This document shows, piece after piece, positions 10,578-19,833 of a stretch of DNA of 47,774 nt; within the stretch, counting starts at the first letter, position 1; the number at the start of each line of letters is the position of its first letter. Source of the stretch: Mangrovicoccus sp. HB161399 (GTDB lineage: Bacteria > Pseudomonadota > Alphaproteobacteria > Rhodobacterales > Rhodobacteraceae). The position numbers were made by a program, and so were the translations under genes. The notes under the pieces are model-generated. The model was given only the letters and a program-made list of their open reading frames with translations, did no database searches and was not told where the DNA came from. The stretch covers positions 1-47,774 of the forward strand of contig NZ_JAATVU010000044.1 of assembly GCF_013184745.1 (NCBI RefSeq), in the 5' to 3' direction.

Positions 10578-11072
10578 TCACCGGTAGGGCGCGTCGATTT
10601 CTAGGTTGCGGGCGATCTCGGCCTCCCAGCGTTCGCCGTTCGAGAGCAGCTTCTCCTTGGAGTAGTAGAGCTCTTCGCGGGTCTCGGTGGAGAATTCGAA
10701 ATTGGGTCCTTCGACGATCGCATCCACCGGGCAGGCCTCCTGGCAGAAGCCGCAATAGATGCATTTCGTCATGTCGATGTCGTAGCGCGTCGTGCGGCGC
10801 GAGCCGTCCTCTCGCGGTTCGGCATCGATGGTGATGGCCTGGGCCGGGCAGATCGCCTCGCAGAGCTTGCAGGCGATGCAGCGTTCCTCGCCGTTCGGAT
10901 AGCGGCGCAGCGCGTGCTCGCCGCGGAAGCGCGGGGAAAGCGGCCCCTTCTCGTGCGGATAGTTCACCGTCGCCTTGGGGGCCAGGAAGTATTTCATCCC
11001 CAGCTTCAGCCCCGCCCAGACATCCTGCAGCAGGAAGTACTTTACTGCGCGGTTCCAGTCGATTGCGGTCAT
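10578..11072 (-). CDS. nuoI: NADH-quinone oxidoreductase subunit I
   Basis: A 164-residue peripheral-arm subunit that carries two [4Fe-4S] clusters (N6a and N6b) and passes electrons toward NuoB. Both ferredoxin motifs are intact: [12 protein letters not shown] (about residues 64-75) and [12 protein letters not shown] (about 103-114). The N-terminal amphipathic region ([20 protein letters not shown]) is the usual membrane-surface anchor. Its ATG follows the nuoH stop by one base. Confidence 0.97.
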   Translation of the reverse strand: MTAIDWNRAVKYFLLQDVWAGLKLGMKYFLAPKATVNYPHEKGPLSPRFRGEHALRRYPNGEERCIACKLCEAICPAQAITIDAEPREDGSRRTTRYDIDMTKCIYCGFCQEACPVDAIVEGPNFEFSTETREELYYSKEKLLSNGERWEAEIARNLEIDAPYR

Positions 11073-11073
11073 G

Positions 11074-12111
11074 TCAGCCCCCTACGGCCCAGCGGGCATA
11101 GGCCCCGCCGAAGACTTCGAATTTCGCCAGGAACGCCACCAGAACCACCCAGATCAGCGACATCGGCAGGAAGACCTTCCAGCCCAGCCGCATCAGCTGG
11201 TCGTAGCGGTAGCGCGGGGTGATCGCCTTCACCATGGCGAAGAGGAAAAAGAACACCGCCATCTTCGCCACCATCCAGAGCGCCCCGTCGGGCAGGCCCG
11301 GGATCGGGCTGAGCCAGCCGCCGAAGAACAGCAGCGTCGTCAGCGCGCACATCAGGAAGATCGCGATGTATTCGCCGGCCATGAACAGCAGGAACGGCGT
11401 CGAGGAATATTCCACCTGGTACCCCGCCACCAGTTCCGACTCTGCCTCCGGCAGGTCGAAGGGCGGGCGGTTGGTCTCGGCCAGCGCCGAGATGAAGAAC
11501 AGGAAGACCATCGGGAAATGCGGCAGCCAGTACCAGTTGAACAGGCCGAAATGGCCATCCTGCGCGCGCACGATGTCGGAGAAGTTCATCGAGCCCGTGG
11601 AGATGATCACGCCGATGATGATCAAGCCGATCGACACCTCGTAGGAGATCATCTGCGCCGCGGAGCGCAGCGAGCCCAGGAACGGGTATTTCGAGTTCGA
11701 CGCCCAGCCGCCCATGATCACGCCGTAGACCTCCAGCGAGGAGACGGCGAAGACATAGAGGATGGCGACGTTGATGTCGGCCAGCACCCAGCCGTCGGAG
11801 AACGGGATCACCGCCCAGGCGACCATGGCGAGCACGAAGGAGGCCATCGGCGCCAGCAGGAAGACAGGCTTGTCGGCCCCCGCCGGGATGACGATTTCCT
11901 TGACCACGTATTTCAGCGCGTCGGCCACCGTCTGCAGCAGGCCGAAGACCCCGACCACGTTCGGGCCGCGGCGCATCTGCACGGCCGCCCAGATCTTGCG
12001 GTCGCCATAGACGAGGAACAGCAGCGAGATCATCACGAAGGCCAGCACGGCCAGACATTGCGCGATGATGATCACCGCGATCCCCGCAGGCGTTGCGAAG
12101 AAATCAGCCAT
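11074..12111 (-). CDS. nuoH: NADH-quinone oxidoreductase subunit H
   Basis: A 345-residue membrane subunit that joins the peripheral and membrane arms and forms part of the quinone chamber, with eight expected helices. Family segments include [15 protein letters not shown] near residues 31-45 and the acidic loop segment [23 protein letters not shown] split across about 210-232. A GGGAGGATACCGTTC leader gives a good ribosome-binding site. The 153-bp spacer to nuoG upstream is unusually long. Confidence 0.96.
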   Translation of the reverse strand: MADFFATPAGIAVIIIAQCLAVLAFVMISLLFLVYGDRKIWAAVQMRRGPNVVGVFGLLQTVADALKYVVKEIVIPAGADKPVFLLAPMASFVLAMVAWAVIPFSDGWVLADINVAILYVFAVSSLEVYGVIMGGWASNSKYPFLGSLRSAAQMISYEVSIGLIIIGVIISTGSMNFSDIVRAQDGHFGLFNWYWLPHFPMVFLFFISALAETNRPPFDLPEAESELVAGYQVEYSSTPFLLFMAGEYIAIFLMCALTTLLFFGGWLSPIPGLPDGALWMVAKMAVFFFLFAMVKAITPRYRYDQLMRLGWKVFLPMSLIWVVLVAFLAKFEVFGGAYARWAVGG

Positions 12112-12264
12112 GAACGGTATCCTCCCAGGTCAGCGCGGCCGCGGCCCCGAGGGTCGTGGCGGCTTGCTCCGACATGTCGCTGTAAAGCGCGTTTTGGTTG
12201 CCAAATCCAGAACCGATGCAAGCCGTTGTGCGTGTATGTCGCGGAAACTTCGCCATCGACCGCC
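12112..12264. other. nuoG-nuoH spacer, relatively AT-rich
   Basis: Positions about 12170-12245 are clearly more AT-rich than the flanking genes. A 50-codon minus-strand frame (12104-12256) spans the gap and overlaps the nuoH start, but its third-position GC is low and it resembles nothing known, so I do not call it a gene. The composition would suit an internal promoter for nuoH-N, but I see no strong -35/-10 pair. Confidence 0.35.
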
Positions 12265-14286
12265 TCACTCCGCCGCCATGGCCGGGCTGCGCCGGGCCTT
12301 GGCCTGCGCGGAAAGCTCCGCCATCAGCTGCGAGGCGCGCGCGATCGGGTTGGTCAGGTAGTAGTCCTTCACGGCGGGCACGAAATCCGCCCCCGCCTTC
12401 GGCTCGGCGGGCACGAGCGGCGTCCACTCGTTCTCCGCCACCTCGTCGACCCGCGCCAGGTGCGGCACGTCCTTGACCAGCTTGCGGCGCAGCGCGGCGA
12501 GGCTGTCATAGGGCAGCTTTTCCCCGGTCAGCGCGGAGAGCGCGCGCAGGATCGCCCAGTTCTCCTTCGCCTCGCCCGGCGGGAAGCCCGCGCGGTTGGC
12601 GATCTGCGGACGGCCCTCGGTATTGACGAAGAGCCCCGATTCCTCGGTCCAGGCCGCGGCAGGCAGGATCACGTCGGCGCGGTGCGCGCCGCGGTCGCCA
12701 TGGCTGCCCTGGTAGATCACGAACGGGCCCTCGGCGATCTCCACCTCGTCGGCGCCGAGGCTGTAGACGACCTCGGCCCCCTCCAGCGCGGCGGCCATGC
12801 CGCCCTCGGTGACGGCTCCGGCATCCATCGCGCCGACGCGCGAGGCGGCGGTGTGCAGCACCATCAGCTTGGCACCTGCCGCGCCGGCGGCCTTCATGAC
12901 CTGGCTCAGCACTGCCTCGCCATCGGCCTCGCGCAGCGCGCCCTGCCCGACGATCACGACGCCGGGGATGTCCGCCTTGCCGGAATGGTCCATCGCGGCG
13001 AGCTTCACCAGCGCGTCGCGGCCGGTGCCGATCTCGGAAACGTCATAGGTCAGATCCGCGGGCGCGCCGATCCGCGCCACATTGGCGCCGCGCAGCCAGG
13101 CCTTGCGGATGCGCGCGTTCAGCACCGGCGCCTCGGTGCGGGGATTGGTGCCGACCAGCAGGATCATCTCGGCCGCGTCGATATCCTCGATCGCCGCCGT
13201 GCCGACATAGCCCGAGCGGTTGCCCGCAGGCAGCCGCGCGCCGTCGGTGCGGCATTCGACCTTGCCGCCCAGCCCCTCGACCAGTTCCTTCAGCGCGAAG
13301 GCCGCCTCGACCGGGGCGAGATCGCCGACCAGGCCCGCGACCGTCTTGCCCTTCATCGCCGCCGCAGCCGCGGCCAGCGCCTCCGTCCAGCTTGCGGGCT
13401 TCAGCTTGCCGTCGACGCGGACATAGGGCTTGTCCAGCCGCTGGCGGCGCAGCCCGTCCCAGACGAAGCGGGACTTGTCGCCCAGCCATTCCTCGTTCAC
13501 GCCGTCATGGTTGCGCGGCAGGAAGCGCATCACCTCGCGCCCCTTGGTATCGACCCGGGTGTTGGAGCCGAGCGCGTCCATCACGTCGATCGACTCGGTC
13601 TTGGTCAGTTCCCAGGGCCGAGCCGTGAAGGCGTAGGGCTTCGACACCAGCGCGCCGACCGGGCAGAGGTCGATGATGTTGCCCTGCATCTCGCTGTCGA
13701 GCGTGCGGTTCAGATAGGACGTGATCTCGGCATCCTCGCCGCGCCCGGTCTGGCCCATCTGGGTGATCCCGGCCACCTCGGTGGTGAAGCGGACGCAGCG
13801 CGTGCAGGAGATGCAGCGCGTCATGTGGGTCTCGACCAGCGGGCCCAGGTTGATGTCGATCGAGGCGCGCTTGGGCTCGCGGTAGCGCGAGAAGTCGACG
13901 CCATAGGCCATCGCCTGGTCCTGCAGGTCGCATTCGCCGCCCTGGTCGCAGATCGGGCAGTCGAGCGGATGGTTGATCAGCAGGAACTCCATCACGCCCT
14001 CGCGGGCCTTCTTGACCATCGGCGAGTTGGTCTTGATTTCCGGCGGCTCGCCGTTGCGGCCCGGGCGCAGGTCGCGGATCTGCATGGCGCAGGACGCGGC
14101 GGGCTTGGGCGGGCCGCCCACGACCTCGACCAGGCACATCCGGCAGTTCCCGGCGATCGACAGGCGCTCGTGGTAGCAGAAGCGCGGGATCTCCACCCCC
14201 GCCTGCTCGCAGGCCTGGATCAGCGTCAGGGCCGGGTCGACCTCGACCTCGGTGCCGTCGATGATGATGGTGCGCAGATCCGACAT
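12265..14286 (-). CDS. nuoG: NADH-quinone oxidoreductase subunit G
   Basis: A 673-residue peripheral-arm subunit with an N-terminal electron-transfer domain and a molybdopterin-oxidoreductase-like C-terminal domain that has no molybdenum role. Cluster ligands are seen in order: CRMCLVEV (2Fe-2S, N1b), [17 protein letters not shown] (N5/N4 region), [10 protein letters not shown], and DLCPVGAL. Length matches alphaproteobacterial NuoG (about 670-690), shorter than the E. coli form. The DUF3291 gene ends 4 bp upstream. Confidence 0.96.
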   Translation of the reverse strand: MSDLRTIIIDGTEVEVDPALTLIQACEQAGVEIPRFCYHERLSIAGNCRMCLVEVVGGPPKPAASCAMQIRDLRPGRNGEPPEIKTNSPMVKKAREGVMEFLLINHPLDCPICDQGGECDLQDQAMAYGVDFSRYREPKRASIDINLGPLVETHMTRCISCTRCVRFTTEVAGITQMGQTGRGEDAEITSYLNRTLDSEMQGNIIDLCPVGALVSKPYAFTARPWELTKTESIDVMDALGSNTRVDTKGREVMRFLPRNHDGVNEEWLGDKSRFVWDGLRRQRLDKPYVRVDGKLKPASWTEALAAAAAAMKGKTVAGLVGDLAPVEAAFALKELVEGLGGKVECRTDGARLPAGNRSGYVGTAAIEDIDAAEMILLVGTNPRTEAPVLNARIRKAWLRGANVARIGAPADLTYDVSEIGTGRDALVKLAAMDHSGKADIPGVVIVGQGALREADGEAVLSQVMKAAGAAGAKLMVLHTAASRVGAMDAGAVTEGGMAAALEGAEVVYSLGADEVEIAEGPFVIYQGSHGDRGAHRADVILPAAAWTEESGLFVNTEGRPQIANRAGFPPGEAKENWAILRALSALTGEKLPYDSLAALRRKLVKDVPHLARVDEVAENEWTPLVPAEPKAGADFVPAVKDYYLTNPIARASQLMAELSAQAKARRSPAMAAE

Positions 14287-14290
14287 GGCT

Positions 14291-14797
14291 TTACTCCGCT
14301 GCGATTGGGGTGCAGGCCTTGGTCTTCCAAAGCTGCGCCTGTTTCAGGTGGGACCAGCCGAAGGCATGGTCCGTGTTCCCGTGCGCCTCCAGATGCGCCA
14401 GCCGCTCCAGCGCCTCCTCCAGCGAGGGGCGGTGTCCCTCCGGCACGAACCACATCGCGAAATGCGGCCGTCCGAGAAGCTCGAACCAGGCGGCGCGGCG
14501 GTCGTAGAACCGCTTGTGCACGGTGTTGTAGACGAAATTTTCCAGCGACCCGACATCTTCCCAGAGGGTCAGGTTCGACACGAATTGCGGGTCGCCGCCG
14601 ATCTTGGCCCCGGTGTTGCCGGTGCCGGGCTCGCCCGAACCCTCCATCATCCAGACAAAGCCCGGGCTGCGCTTGCCGATGCCGTTCACCAGGTCGAGCG
14701 CAGCCATGAACTCGGCGACGCGCGGGTCGTCGGTCGGCGCCAGCAGGCGGCCGACATTGAGCTGGGCCAGATGGGTTCCGGGCGGCTGGATCGTCAT
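14291..14797 (-). CDS. DUF3291-like protein in the nuo operon
   Basis: A 168-residue soluble protein. The pattern [20 protein letters not shown] at the start, a central [20 protein letters not shown], and a later [19 protein letters not shown] segment match the DUF3291 family, a ferredoxin-like/dimeric alpha-beta-barrel fold related to antibiotic biosynthesis monooxygenases. No enzymatic role is established to my knowledge. The ATG overlaps the preceding lipoprotein stop (ATGA), and nuoG starts 4 bp after its stop, so it is co-translated with complex I subunits. A small-molecule or quinone-related role is only a guess. Confidence 0.75.
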   Translation of the reverse strand: MTIQPPGTHLAQLNVGRLLAPTDDPRVAEFMAALDLVNGIGKRSPGFVWMMEGSGEPGTGNTGAKIGGDPQFVSNLTLWEDVGSLENFVYNTVHKRFYDRRAAWFELLGRPHFAMWFVPEGHRPSLEEALERLAHLEAHGNTDHAFGWSHLKQAQLWKTKACTPIAAE

Positions 14798-15312
14798 GTC
14801 AGGAAGCTCCCGATGCGGCTGTTTCCGGCGCGGGCGCGGCTGCCGAAGCTGCAGAGCTCGTCGCGATTGACCAGATAGGCGCCCTCCGGCACGTCCGAGG
14901 GGAAGATCAGCAGCCCGCCCTCGGCGGGAAGCTGCCCGGTCCGGCGCGCCTCCCTGCCGTCGATCACCTGTGCCGCGACGCCGTTGGCGCGCAACCCGGC
15001 GGCCAGCGCCTCCATGACCGACACATTGTGCAGCCGCGCGCCGAAGCCCGCGAACTGTTCCTCGCCATAGCCCTGCTCCAGCAGCTGGCGGACGAGTTCG
15101 TCCTCGGCCTTCTCCGCTGCCGCCTCGTCGAAGCCGATGCCCGGGCACATGCTGGCCACCAGATCGGCGGTGCGTTCGTCCAGGCTCAGGCGCATCAGCG
15201 GCTCGGGCACGGGCCCGGCGGCACCGCCCGCGCTGCACCCGGCCAGCATCGCGGCCGCGACTGCCGTGGGCAGGCGGCGCGACGTCGCGTTCCGGGGCGG
15301 CGCCAAGGTCAT
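14794..15312 (-). CDS. DUF5333-like lipoprotein, paralogue 3
   Basis: A 172-residue predicted lipoprotein. The N-terminus has a basic start, a short hydrophobic run and a canonical lipobox LAGC (Cys near residue 25). The mature part has MCPGIGFDE early and ELCSFGSRARAGNSRIGSFL at the end; the paired cysteines and closing pattern are shared with the two genes just upstream and recall the Rhodobacteraceae DUF5333 family. An insertion of about 30 residues makes it longer than its sisters. It overlaps both neighbours by ATGA. Function unknown; location would be the periplasmic face of the inner membrane or the outer membrane. Confidence 0.7.
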   Translation of the reverse strand: MTLAPPRNATSRRLPTAVAAAMLAGCSAGGAAGPVPEPLMRLSLDERTADLVASMCPGIGFDEAAAEKAEDELVRQLLEQGYGEEQFAGFGARLHNVSVMEALAAGLRANGVAAQVIDGREARRTGQLPAEGGLLIFPSDVPEGAYLVNRDELCSFGSRARAGNSRIGSFLT

Positions 15313-15731
15313 GACAGGACCCTACCGAGGATGCTGCCGGAGGATTTCTCCTCCTCGCCGAAGCTGCAGGCGGCGGCGGGATCGGGATCGGCCGGGTCCA
15401 CCCCGCCCTCCTCCAGCCGCTGCGCCACCGCGGGGCCGAGTTCCTGCTTCTCGAAGCTGTCGGTCCGCGCCTCGATCGCCTCCGGATCCGCACCCTGCGC
15501 GACGAGGTTCCTGTAGGCATTGGAGATGAAGGCCTTGGCCTTCGCCGTGTCGAAGCCCAGCGTCGGGCAATTGTCGCCGACGAACTGCGCCGTCGCGACA
15601 TCGACCAGGACGCGCTGCATCACCGGCACGACCACCGGCGTCGCCACCGCGCAGGAAGCGAGCCCGAGGGCCAGCGCGGCCGGAGCGATCCGGGCCGCGG
15701 GATGGAAGATATGGCGGGCCGGACGGCTCAA
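15309..15731 (-). CDS. DUF5333-like lipoprotein, paralogue 2
   Basis: A 140-residue predicted lipoprotein starting at a TTG that forms a TTGA overlap with the stop of the upstream gene. This start is chosen because it keeps a full signal with lipobox LASC; the next ATG would delete it. The mature part carries NCPTLGFDTAKAKAF and ends AACSFGEEEKSSGSILGRVL. The two cysteines and the G-S-I-L-G-R-x-L end match the DUF5333-like pattern best of the three paralogues. Function unknown. Confidence 0.7.
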   Translation of the reverse strand: MSRPARHIFHPAARIAPAALALGLASCAVATPVVVPVMQRVLVDVATAQFVGDNCPTLGFDTAKAKAFISNAYRNLVAQGADPEAIEARTDSFEKQELGPAVAQRLEEGGVDPADPDPAAACSFGEEEKSSGSILGRVLS

Positions 15732-16180
15732 GATGCGGGGTCCTCCAGCATCAGCAATGCACCGGTCAGGGTCCCGGCCTCGATTTCCTGCCGCGCGATC
15801 GGACAGCCGATCGGCGGATCCTTCAGGTCGACCGGGTCGACGCCATGGGCCTTCGAGAAATCCTCGATCGCCTGCTGCAGCGCCGCGGTCTCGATGTCGC
15901 CGCCGGTGCGCTTGAACTGGGTCAGCTTCGACTCGGCAAGCTTCCCGAAGGTCTCGTCGATCTCGATGCCCGGGCATTGCGAGGCGAAGAGCACGCCGAC
16001 CAGCAGCTGGCCCACCGCCTGGCCCGGCGGCATCTCAAGCGCGGCGTCATAGGCGCGCTGCTTGGCGGGCGGCAGCGAGGCATAGAGCGCCTCGGTGCGC
16101 GACGGCGACAGCTCGTGCGAACAGGCCGAGGCCAGCAGCACGGCAAGGGCGGCGGGGACGGAGAGGCGGATCAGGCTCAT
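15728..16180 (-). CDS. DUF5333-like lipoprotein, paralogue 1
   Basis: A 150-residue predicted exported protein with a signal ending in LLASAC, a slightly non-canonical lipobox (Ala at -3). The mature region contains [17 protein letters not shown] and ends [19 protein letters not shown], recognisably the same architecture as the next two genes though diverged. The ATG overlaps the nuoF stop (ATGA), and its own stop overlaps the next TTG start, so nuoF and the three lipoproteins are coupled in translation. Function unknown. Confidence 0.7.
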   Translation of the reverse strand: MSLIRLSVPAALAVLLASACSHELSPSRTEALYASLPPAKQRAYDAALEMPPGQAVGQLLVGVLFASQCPGIEIDETFGKLAESKLTQFKRTGGDIETAALQQAIEDFSKAHGVDPVDLKDPPIGCPIARQEIEAGTLTGALLMLEDPAS

Positions 16181-17475
16181 TCCGCTGCCACCGCGCTGAG
16201 CTTGCCGGATTTCTGCGCCTTGATGCGGTCCTCGATCTCGTCGCGGAAATTGCGGATCAGGCCCTGGATCGGCCAGGCCGCGGCATCGCCGAGCGCGCAG
16301 ATCGTATGGCCTTCGACCTGCTTGGTGACCGAGAACAGCATGTCGATCTCCTCGATCTCGGCCTCGCCCTTCACCAGGCGTTCCATCACCCGCATCATCC
16401 AGCCGGTGCCTTCGCGGCAGGGCGTGCACTGGCCGCAGCTTTCGTGCTTGTAGAAGGCCGAAAGCCGCCAGATCGCCTTCACCATGTCCACGGACTGGTC
16501 CATGACCATCACCGCCGCGGTGCCGAGGCCCGATCCCAGCTCGCTGCGGAGATAGTCGTAGTCCATCACCGCATCGCGCATGTTCTCGCCGCGCACGCAG
16601 GGCACCGAGGCGCCGCCGGGAATGACCGCCTTGAGGTTGCTCCAGCCGCCGCGGATGCCGCCGCAATGCTTGTCGATCAGCTCCTCGAAGGAGATCGACA
16701 TCTCCTCCTCGACGACGCAGGGGCGGTTCACGTGGCCCGAGATCGCGAACAGCTTGGTGCCCGCGTTGTTCGGACGGCCGAAACCGGCGAACCAGTCGGC
16801 GCCGCGGCGCAGGATGGTCGGCGCCACCGCAATGGATTCGACGTTGTTCACCGTGGTCGGGCAGCCATAGAGCCCCGCGCCCGCCGGAAACGGCGGCTTC
16901 ATCCGCGGCATGCCCTTCTTGCCCTCGAGGCTTTCGAGCAGCGCGGTTTCCTCGCCGCAGATATAGGCGCCCGCGCCGTGATGCAGGTAGAGGTCGAAAT
17001 CCCAGCCCGAGCCGCAGGCATTCCGGCCCAGCAGGCCGTCATCGTAGCATTCGTCGATCGCTGCCTGCAGCGCCTCCCGCTCGCGGATGTATTCCCCGCG
17101 GATGTAGATATAGGCGGCATGCGCCCCCATCGCGAAGCTCGCCAGCAGGCAACCCTCGACCAGCGTGTGCGGGTCGTGGCGCATGATCTCGCGGTCCTTG
17201 CAGGTGCCCGGCTCGGATTCGTCGGCATTGACCACCAGGTAATGCGGACGGCCGTCGCTCTCCTTCGGCATGAAGGACCATTTCAGGCCGGTCGGGAAGC
17301 CCGCCCCGCCGCGGCCGCGCAGGCCGGATTTCTTCATCTCCTCGACGATCCAGTCGCGGCCCTTGGCGATGATGTCTGCGGTCCCGTCCCAGCGGCCGAG
17401 CTTCTTCGCCCCGGCAAGGGAGCGGTCATGCATGCCGTAGATGTTGAGGAAGATGCGATCTTCGTCCTTCAGCAT
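16177..17475 (-). CDS. nuoF: NADH-quinone oxidoreductase subunit F
   Basis: A 432-residue catalytic subunit that binds NADH, FMN and the N3 [4Fe-4S] cluster. The nucleotide-binding segment [17 protein letters not shown] is at about residues 53-69, and the cluster ligands [12 protein letters not shown] are at about 351-362. [17 protein letters not shown] is the FMN-site region. Length is typical. It starts 3 bp after the small DUF5337 gene and overlaps the first lipoprotein gene. Confidence 0.97.
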   Translation of the reverse strand: MLKDEDRIFLNIYGMHDRSLAGAKKLGRWDGTADIIAKGRDWIVEEMKKSGLRGRGGAGFPTGLKWSFMPKESDGRPHYLVVNADESEPGTCKDREIMRHDPHTLVEGCLLASFAMGAHAAYIYIRGEYIREREALQAAIDECYDDGLLGRNACGSGWDFDLYLHHGAGAYICGEETALLESLEGKKGMPRMKPPFPAGAGLYGCPTTVNNVESIAVAPTILRRGADWFAGFGRPNNAGTKLFAISGHVNRPCVVEEEMSISFEELIDKHCGGIRGGWSNLKAVIPGGASVPCVRGENMRDAVMDYDYLRSELGSGLGTAAVMVMDQSVDMVKAIWRLSAFYKHESCGQCTPCREGTGWMMRVMERLVKGEAEIEEIDMLFSVTKQVEGHTICALGDAAAWPIQGLIRNFRDEIEDRIKAQKSGKLSAVAAE

Positions 17476-17478
17476 GGG

Positions 17479-17727
17479 CTATCCTCCATTGGGGGGCCGC
17501 GTGGATCCGCGCGCCTGCCAGAGTTGGTAGGTGACGACCAGGGCCCAGACGAAGGCCGCGATCGCCGCAAAGTCGAAGAGGAACGCGATCCGCACCGGCA
17601 GGCCGAATGCCGCGCCCGCCAGCTGGACCCCGAACCACAGCACCATGGTCGCCGCCACGACGAGCGCCACCTTGCGCCCCTTGCGCGCGAGACGGACCTC
17701 GTCCTCGGTGGGCTGGAGCCGGGTCAT
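17479..17727 (-). CDS. DUF5337-like small membrane protein
   Basis: An 82-residue protein with two predicted membrane helices (about VALVVAATMVLWFGVQLAG and FLFDFAAIAAFVWALVVTY), joined by a short FGLPVRIA turn and preceded by a charged EDEVRLARKGRK stretch. This is the pattern I associate with DUF5337, a Rhodobacteraceae family found beside nuo genes. It sits 3 bp from both nuoE (upstream) and nuoF (downstream). A role in assembly or stability of complex I is plausible from position only. Confidence 0.75.
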   Translation of the reverse strand: MTRLQPTEDEVRLARKGRKVALVVAATMVLWFGVQLAGAAFGLPVRIAFLFDFAAIAAFVWALVVTYQLWQARGSTRPPNGG

Positions 17728-17730
17728 GCC

Positions 17731-18861
17731 TCATTCCTTCTTCATCAGATCCCCGGCCTGGCTCACCCAGTCGTCGCGGGTGATCCGGCCTTTCGGGCCG
17801 TCGATATTCTCGTCGATCCAGGCAATTTCCGCCGGGCCCCAGGACGCGATCTGCGCATAGGTGTAGACGCCGGCCGCATGCAGCGCCTCTTCCAGCTTCG
17901 GGCCGATCCCGGTGATCTGGCGCAGGTCGTCGGTCCTTTCCGGCGCTTCGGCGAACAGCTCGGGCTTCGCCATCGGCGCCGCTCCATCCGGGGTGCCCGC
18001 CTTGTCCGCCGGGGCTTCCTGCTTGGTCGCGCCGCTCGCATCGGCCGGGCGGCCCTCCGAGCGGTCCGCATCGTCCGCCTTCGGCGCGGGCTTGGCCTTC
18101 GGCTTGGCCGCGGGCCTCGCCACGCCGCTCTTCTCCAGCAGCGCCGCCTCGCCCTCGCCCAGCCAGGGCGCGCGCAGCGGCACTTCGGTGCCGTCGATCC
18201 GCTTGACCGTGTCGCCCAGTTCCACCGCGCGGGTCACCGAGCCGTTCATCGGCATCCGGTCCTTGTCATGCGCGGTCAGCGTGGTCAGCCCGCCCAGCGG
18301 CTCGGCGCCGTGGCGGCCGTTCTGCGGGCCGGGCACCGGGACCTTGCCCGCGGCCAGCTCGTCGAGGATCTCGACGAACCGTTCCGAGGTCAGGTCCTCG
18401 TAGTAGTCCTTGCCGATCTGGACCATCGGCGCGTTGGTGCAGGAGCCGAGGCATTCCACCTCTTCCCAGGAAAACTTGCCATCCGCCGACAGGGCGTGCG
18501 GCTTCTTCGCGATCTTCTCGCGGCAGATGCCGATCAGGTCCTCGGCGCCGCAGATCATGCAGCTGAGCGTTCCGCAGACCTGGACATGCGCGACCGAGCC
18601 CACCGGTTGCAACTGGAACATGAAATAGAAGGTCGCGACCTCGAGCGCGCGGATATAGGGCATGCCCAGCATGTCGGCGACATGCTCGATCGCGGGACGG
18701 GTCAGCCAGCCCTCCTGCTCCTGCGCGCGCCACAGGATCGGGATGATCGCCGAGGCCTGGCGGCCCTCGGGATAGCGCGTCATCTGCGCCTCTGCCCAGG
18801 CGCGGTTCGCAGGCGTGAAGGCGAAGCTCTCGGGCTGTTCGGGGTGGAGGCGACGCAACAT
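17731..18861 (-). CDS. nuoE: NADH-quinone oxidoreductase subunit E with C-terminal HhH extension
   Basis: A 376-residue NuoE; typical NuoE has about 160-240. The N-terminal part is the thioredoxin-like [2Fe-2S] (N1a) subunit, with ligands in VCGTLSC (C-x4-C) and CLGSC (C-x3-C). From about residue 225 follows an Ala/Pro/Lys/Asp-rich linker. The last 66 residues (311-376) form a helix-hairpin-helix-like domain beginning [20 protein letters not shown] and continuing YAQIASW. Such tails recur in Rhodobacteraceae NuoE and resemble the HhH end of several small 'IGIGPK' proteins. The tail's role is unknown. Confidence 0.94.
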   Translation of the reverse strand: MLRRLHPEQPESFAFTPANRAWAEAQMTRYPEGRQASAIIPILWRAQEQEGWLTRPAIEHVADMLGMPYIRALEVATFYFMFQLQPVGSVAHVQVCGTLSCMICGAEDLIGICREKIAKKPHALSADGKFSWEEVECLGSCTNAPMVQIGKDYYEDLTSERFVEILDELAAGKVPVPGPQNGRHGAEPLGGLTTLTAHDKDRMPMNGSVTRAVELGDTVKRIDGTEVPLRAPWLGEGEAALLEKSGVARPAAKPKAKPAPKADDADRSEGRPADASGATKQEAPADKAGTPDGAAPMAKPELFAEAPERTDDLRQITGIGPKLEEALHAAGVYTYAQIASWGPAEIAWIDENIDGPKGRITRDDWVSQAGDLMKKE

Positions 18862-19148
18862 TCAGGCTTTCCCTTCTGCTACCCGGAGCCGCACGGCCGG
18901 CGCACGGCGCGCCACGGGCAAATTGCTCGGCGCGGGGCGGTCCGCGCGGGTTCTGCTGTCCATCCTGTCCTCCCGTGGCCGCAGCGGCGCAAGCGGCCCG
19001 CGGCATCCGCGGATGCCTGCAAGCCCTTGACCCTGCTGGGCGCGGCGGCTTGCGCCCCTGCCCTGACTCGCGGCCTCATGACCGCCGCTTTCGCAGGAAA
19101 CCTGCCGCGGCACAACGCCATTCTGGCGGCCCGCGCACGGGAACCGCC
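18862..19148. other. 287-bp spacer upstream of nuoE
   Basis: No supported gene. The longest minus-strand frame across it is Arg-rich and low-information. A perfect 16-bp palindrome, GGCATCCGCGGATGCC, is at 19002-19017. In an operon with near-zero spacing elsewhere, a gap of this size suggests either decay of an old gene or a structured processing site between nuoD and nuoE transcripts. Confidence 0.4.
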
Positions 19149-19718
19149 TCATTGCTCGCACTCCACCAGACGCGCGACGCGCGTCGCGCGGTCAAAGGTG
19201 ATCTGGCGCTTGCGCAGCAGCCGCTCCAGCGTCTGGGTGAAGAGATCGTCGGTCAGCCGCATCATTCCCGGCTGCAGCTCGTCCGGGATCCCGAGCGCCG
19301 CGGCGAAGGCCGGCAGCACGTCCGCGGACAGCGCCGCCGAGCGGCCGAGATCGACCTGGCAGCCCTGCTCCGACAGGGTGCGGCGCCCGGCACGCTCGAA
19401 TTCCGCCTCGGGCAGCGCCAGCACGCGGCTGCGCTCGTCGGCCACCGCCTGCTGGCGGTCGGATTGCGCCTTCGCCGTGGCATAGGCCTCCATCTGCCCG
19501 GCCGTCAGCACCGGCCGGCAGTTCTTCAGCAGGACGACATTGGCGATGTCGGTATCGCACAGGAAGGCCGGACCGCGCCGGTCCTGGACCAGAAGACCGC
19601 CCTCGTAGGGGCCGATGACCGCATAGCCCGCGGTCCCGTCGAAAACCGGCAGCCCGTCCGACGCCGCTGCCGCGGTGCCGCAGGCCGCCATTGCCAGCGC
19701 AGCCGCGAGGGCGCGCAT
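19149..19718 (-). CDS. Exported protein of unknown function between nuoD and nuoE
   Basis: From the ATG at 19718 it encodes 189 residues with a signal peptide (MRALAAALAMAACGTAAAA). The Cys could be a weak lipobox, but cleavage after AAAA is equally possible. Longer starts at 19745 or 19832 would put a charged stretch before the signal, so I prefer the shorter one. The mature part includes DTDIANVVLLKNCRPVLTAGQ and an alanine/arginine-rich helical centre. I recognise no family. Exported unknowns at this place in nuo operons are known in Rhodobacteraceae. Confidence 0.6.
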   Translation of the reverse strand: MRALAAALAMAACGTAAAASDGLPVFDGTAGYAVIGPYEGGLLVQDRRGPAFLCDTDIANVVLLKNCRPVLTAGQMEAYATAKAQSDRQQAVADERSRVLALPEAEFERAGRRTLSEQGCQVDLGRSAALSADVLPAFAAALGIPDELQPGMMRLTDDLFTQTLERLLRKRQITFDRATRVARLVECEQ

Positions 19719-19724
19719 TTGCCT

Positions 19725-19738
19725 TGCATCCGGATGCA
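19725..19738. repeat. Short palindrome between nuoD and the downstream gene
   Basis: TGCATCCGGATGCA is a perfect 14-bp palindrome within a spacer (19719-19833) that repeats GCATCC/GGATGC blocks several times. It could be a stem in the intercistronic RNA or a protein site. The related palindrome at 19002-19017 uses the same GCATCC/GGATGC core. Confidence 0.5.
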
Positions 19739-19833
19739 TCCGCATCCCTTTCCGTCCGTTGCCCGCGGGACGCCGGGCTTTCCGGGGATGCCGGTGCATC
19801 CCGGTGCCGGTCTCCGCCCCGCCTCGAAACATC

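Noticed and set aside
12104-12256. 50-codon frame between nuoG and nuoH
   Set aside because: Low GC at third positions over its first half and no family likeness; its end merely overlaps the nuoH start.
18862-19161. 99-residue minus-strand frame ending right before nuoE
   Set aside because: Arg/Gly-rich, no motif, and overlaps the end of the better-supported exported protein gene.
4948-19485. Very long open frames on the plus strand opposite the nuo genes (for example 4948-7518, 7518-10604, 10975-14709, 16306-19485)
   Set aside because: They lie exactly antisense to conserved complex I genes, are rich in Arg/His/Asp/Gln with no domain likeness, and are a normal by-product of strong GC bias at third positions.
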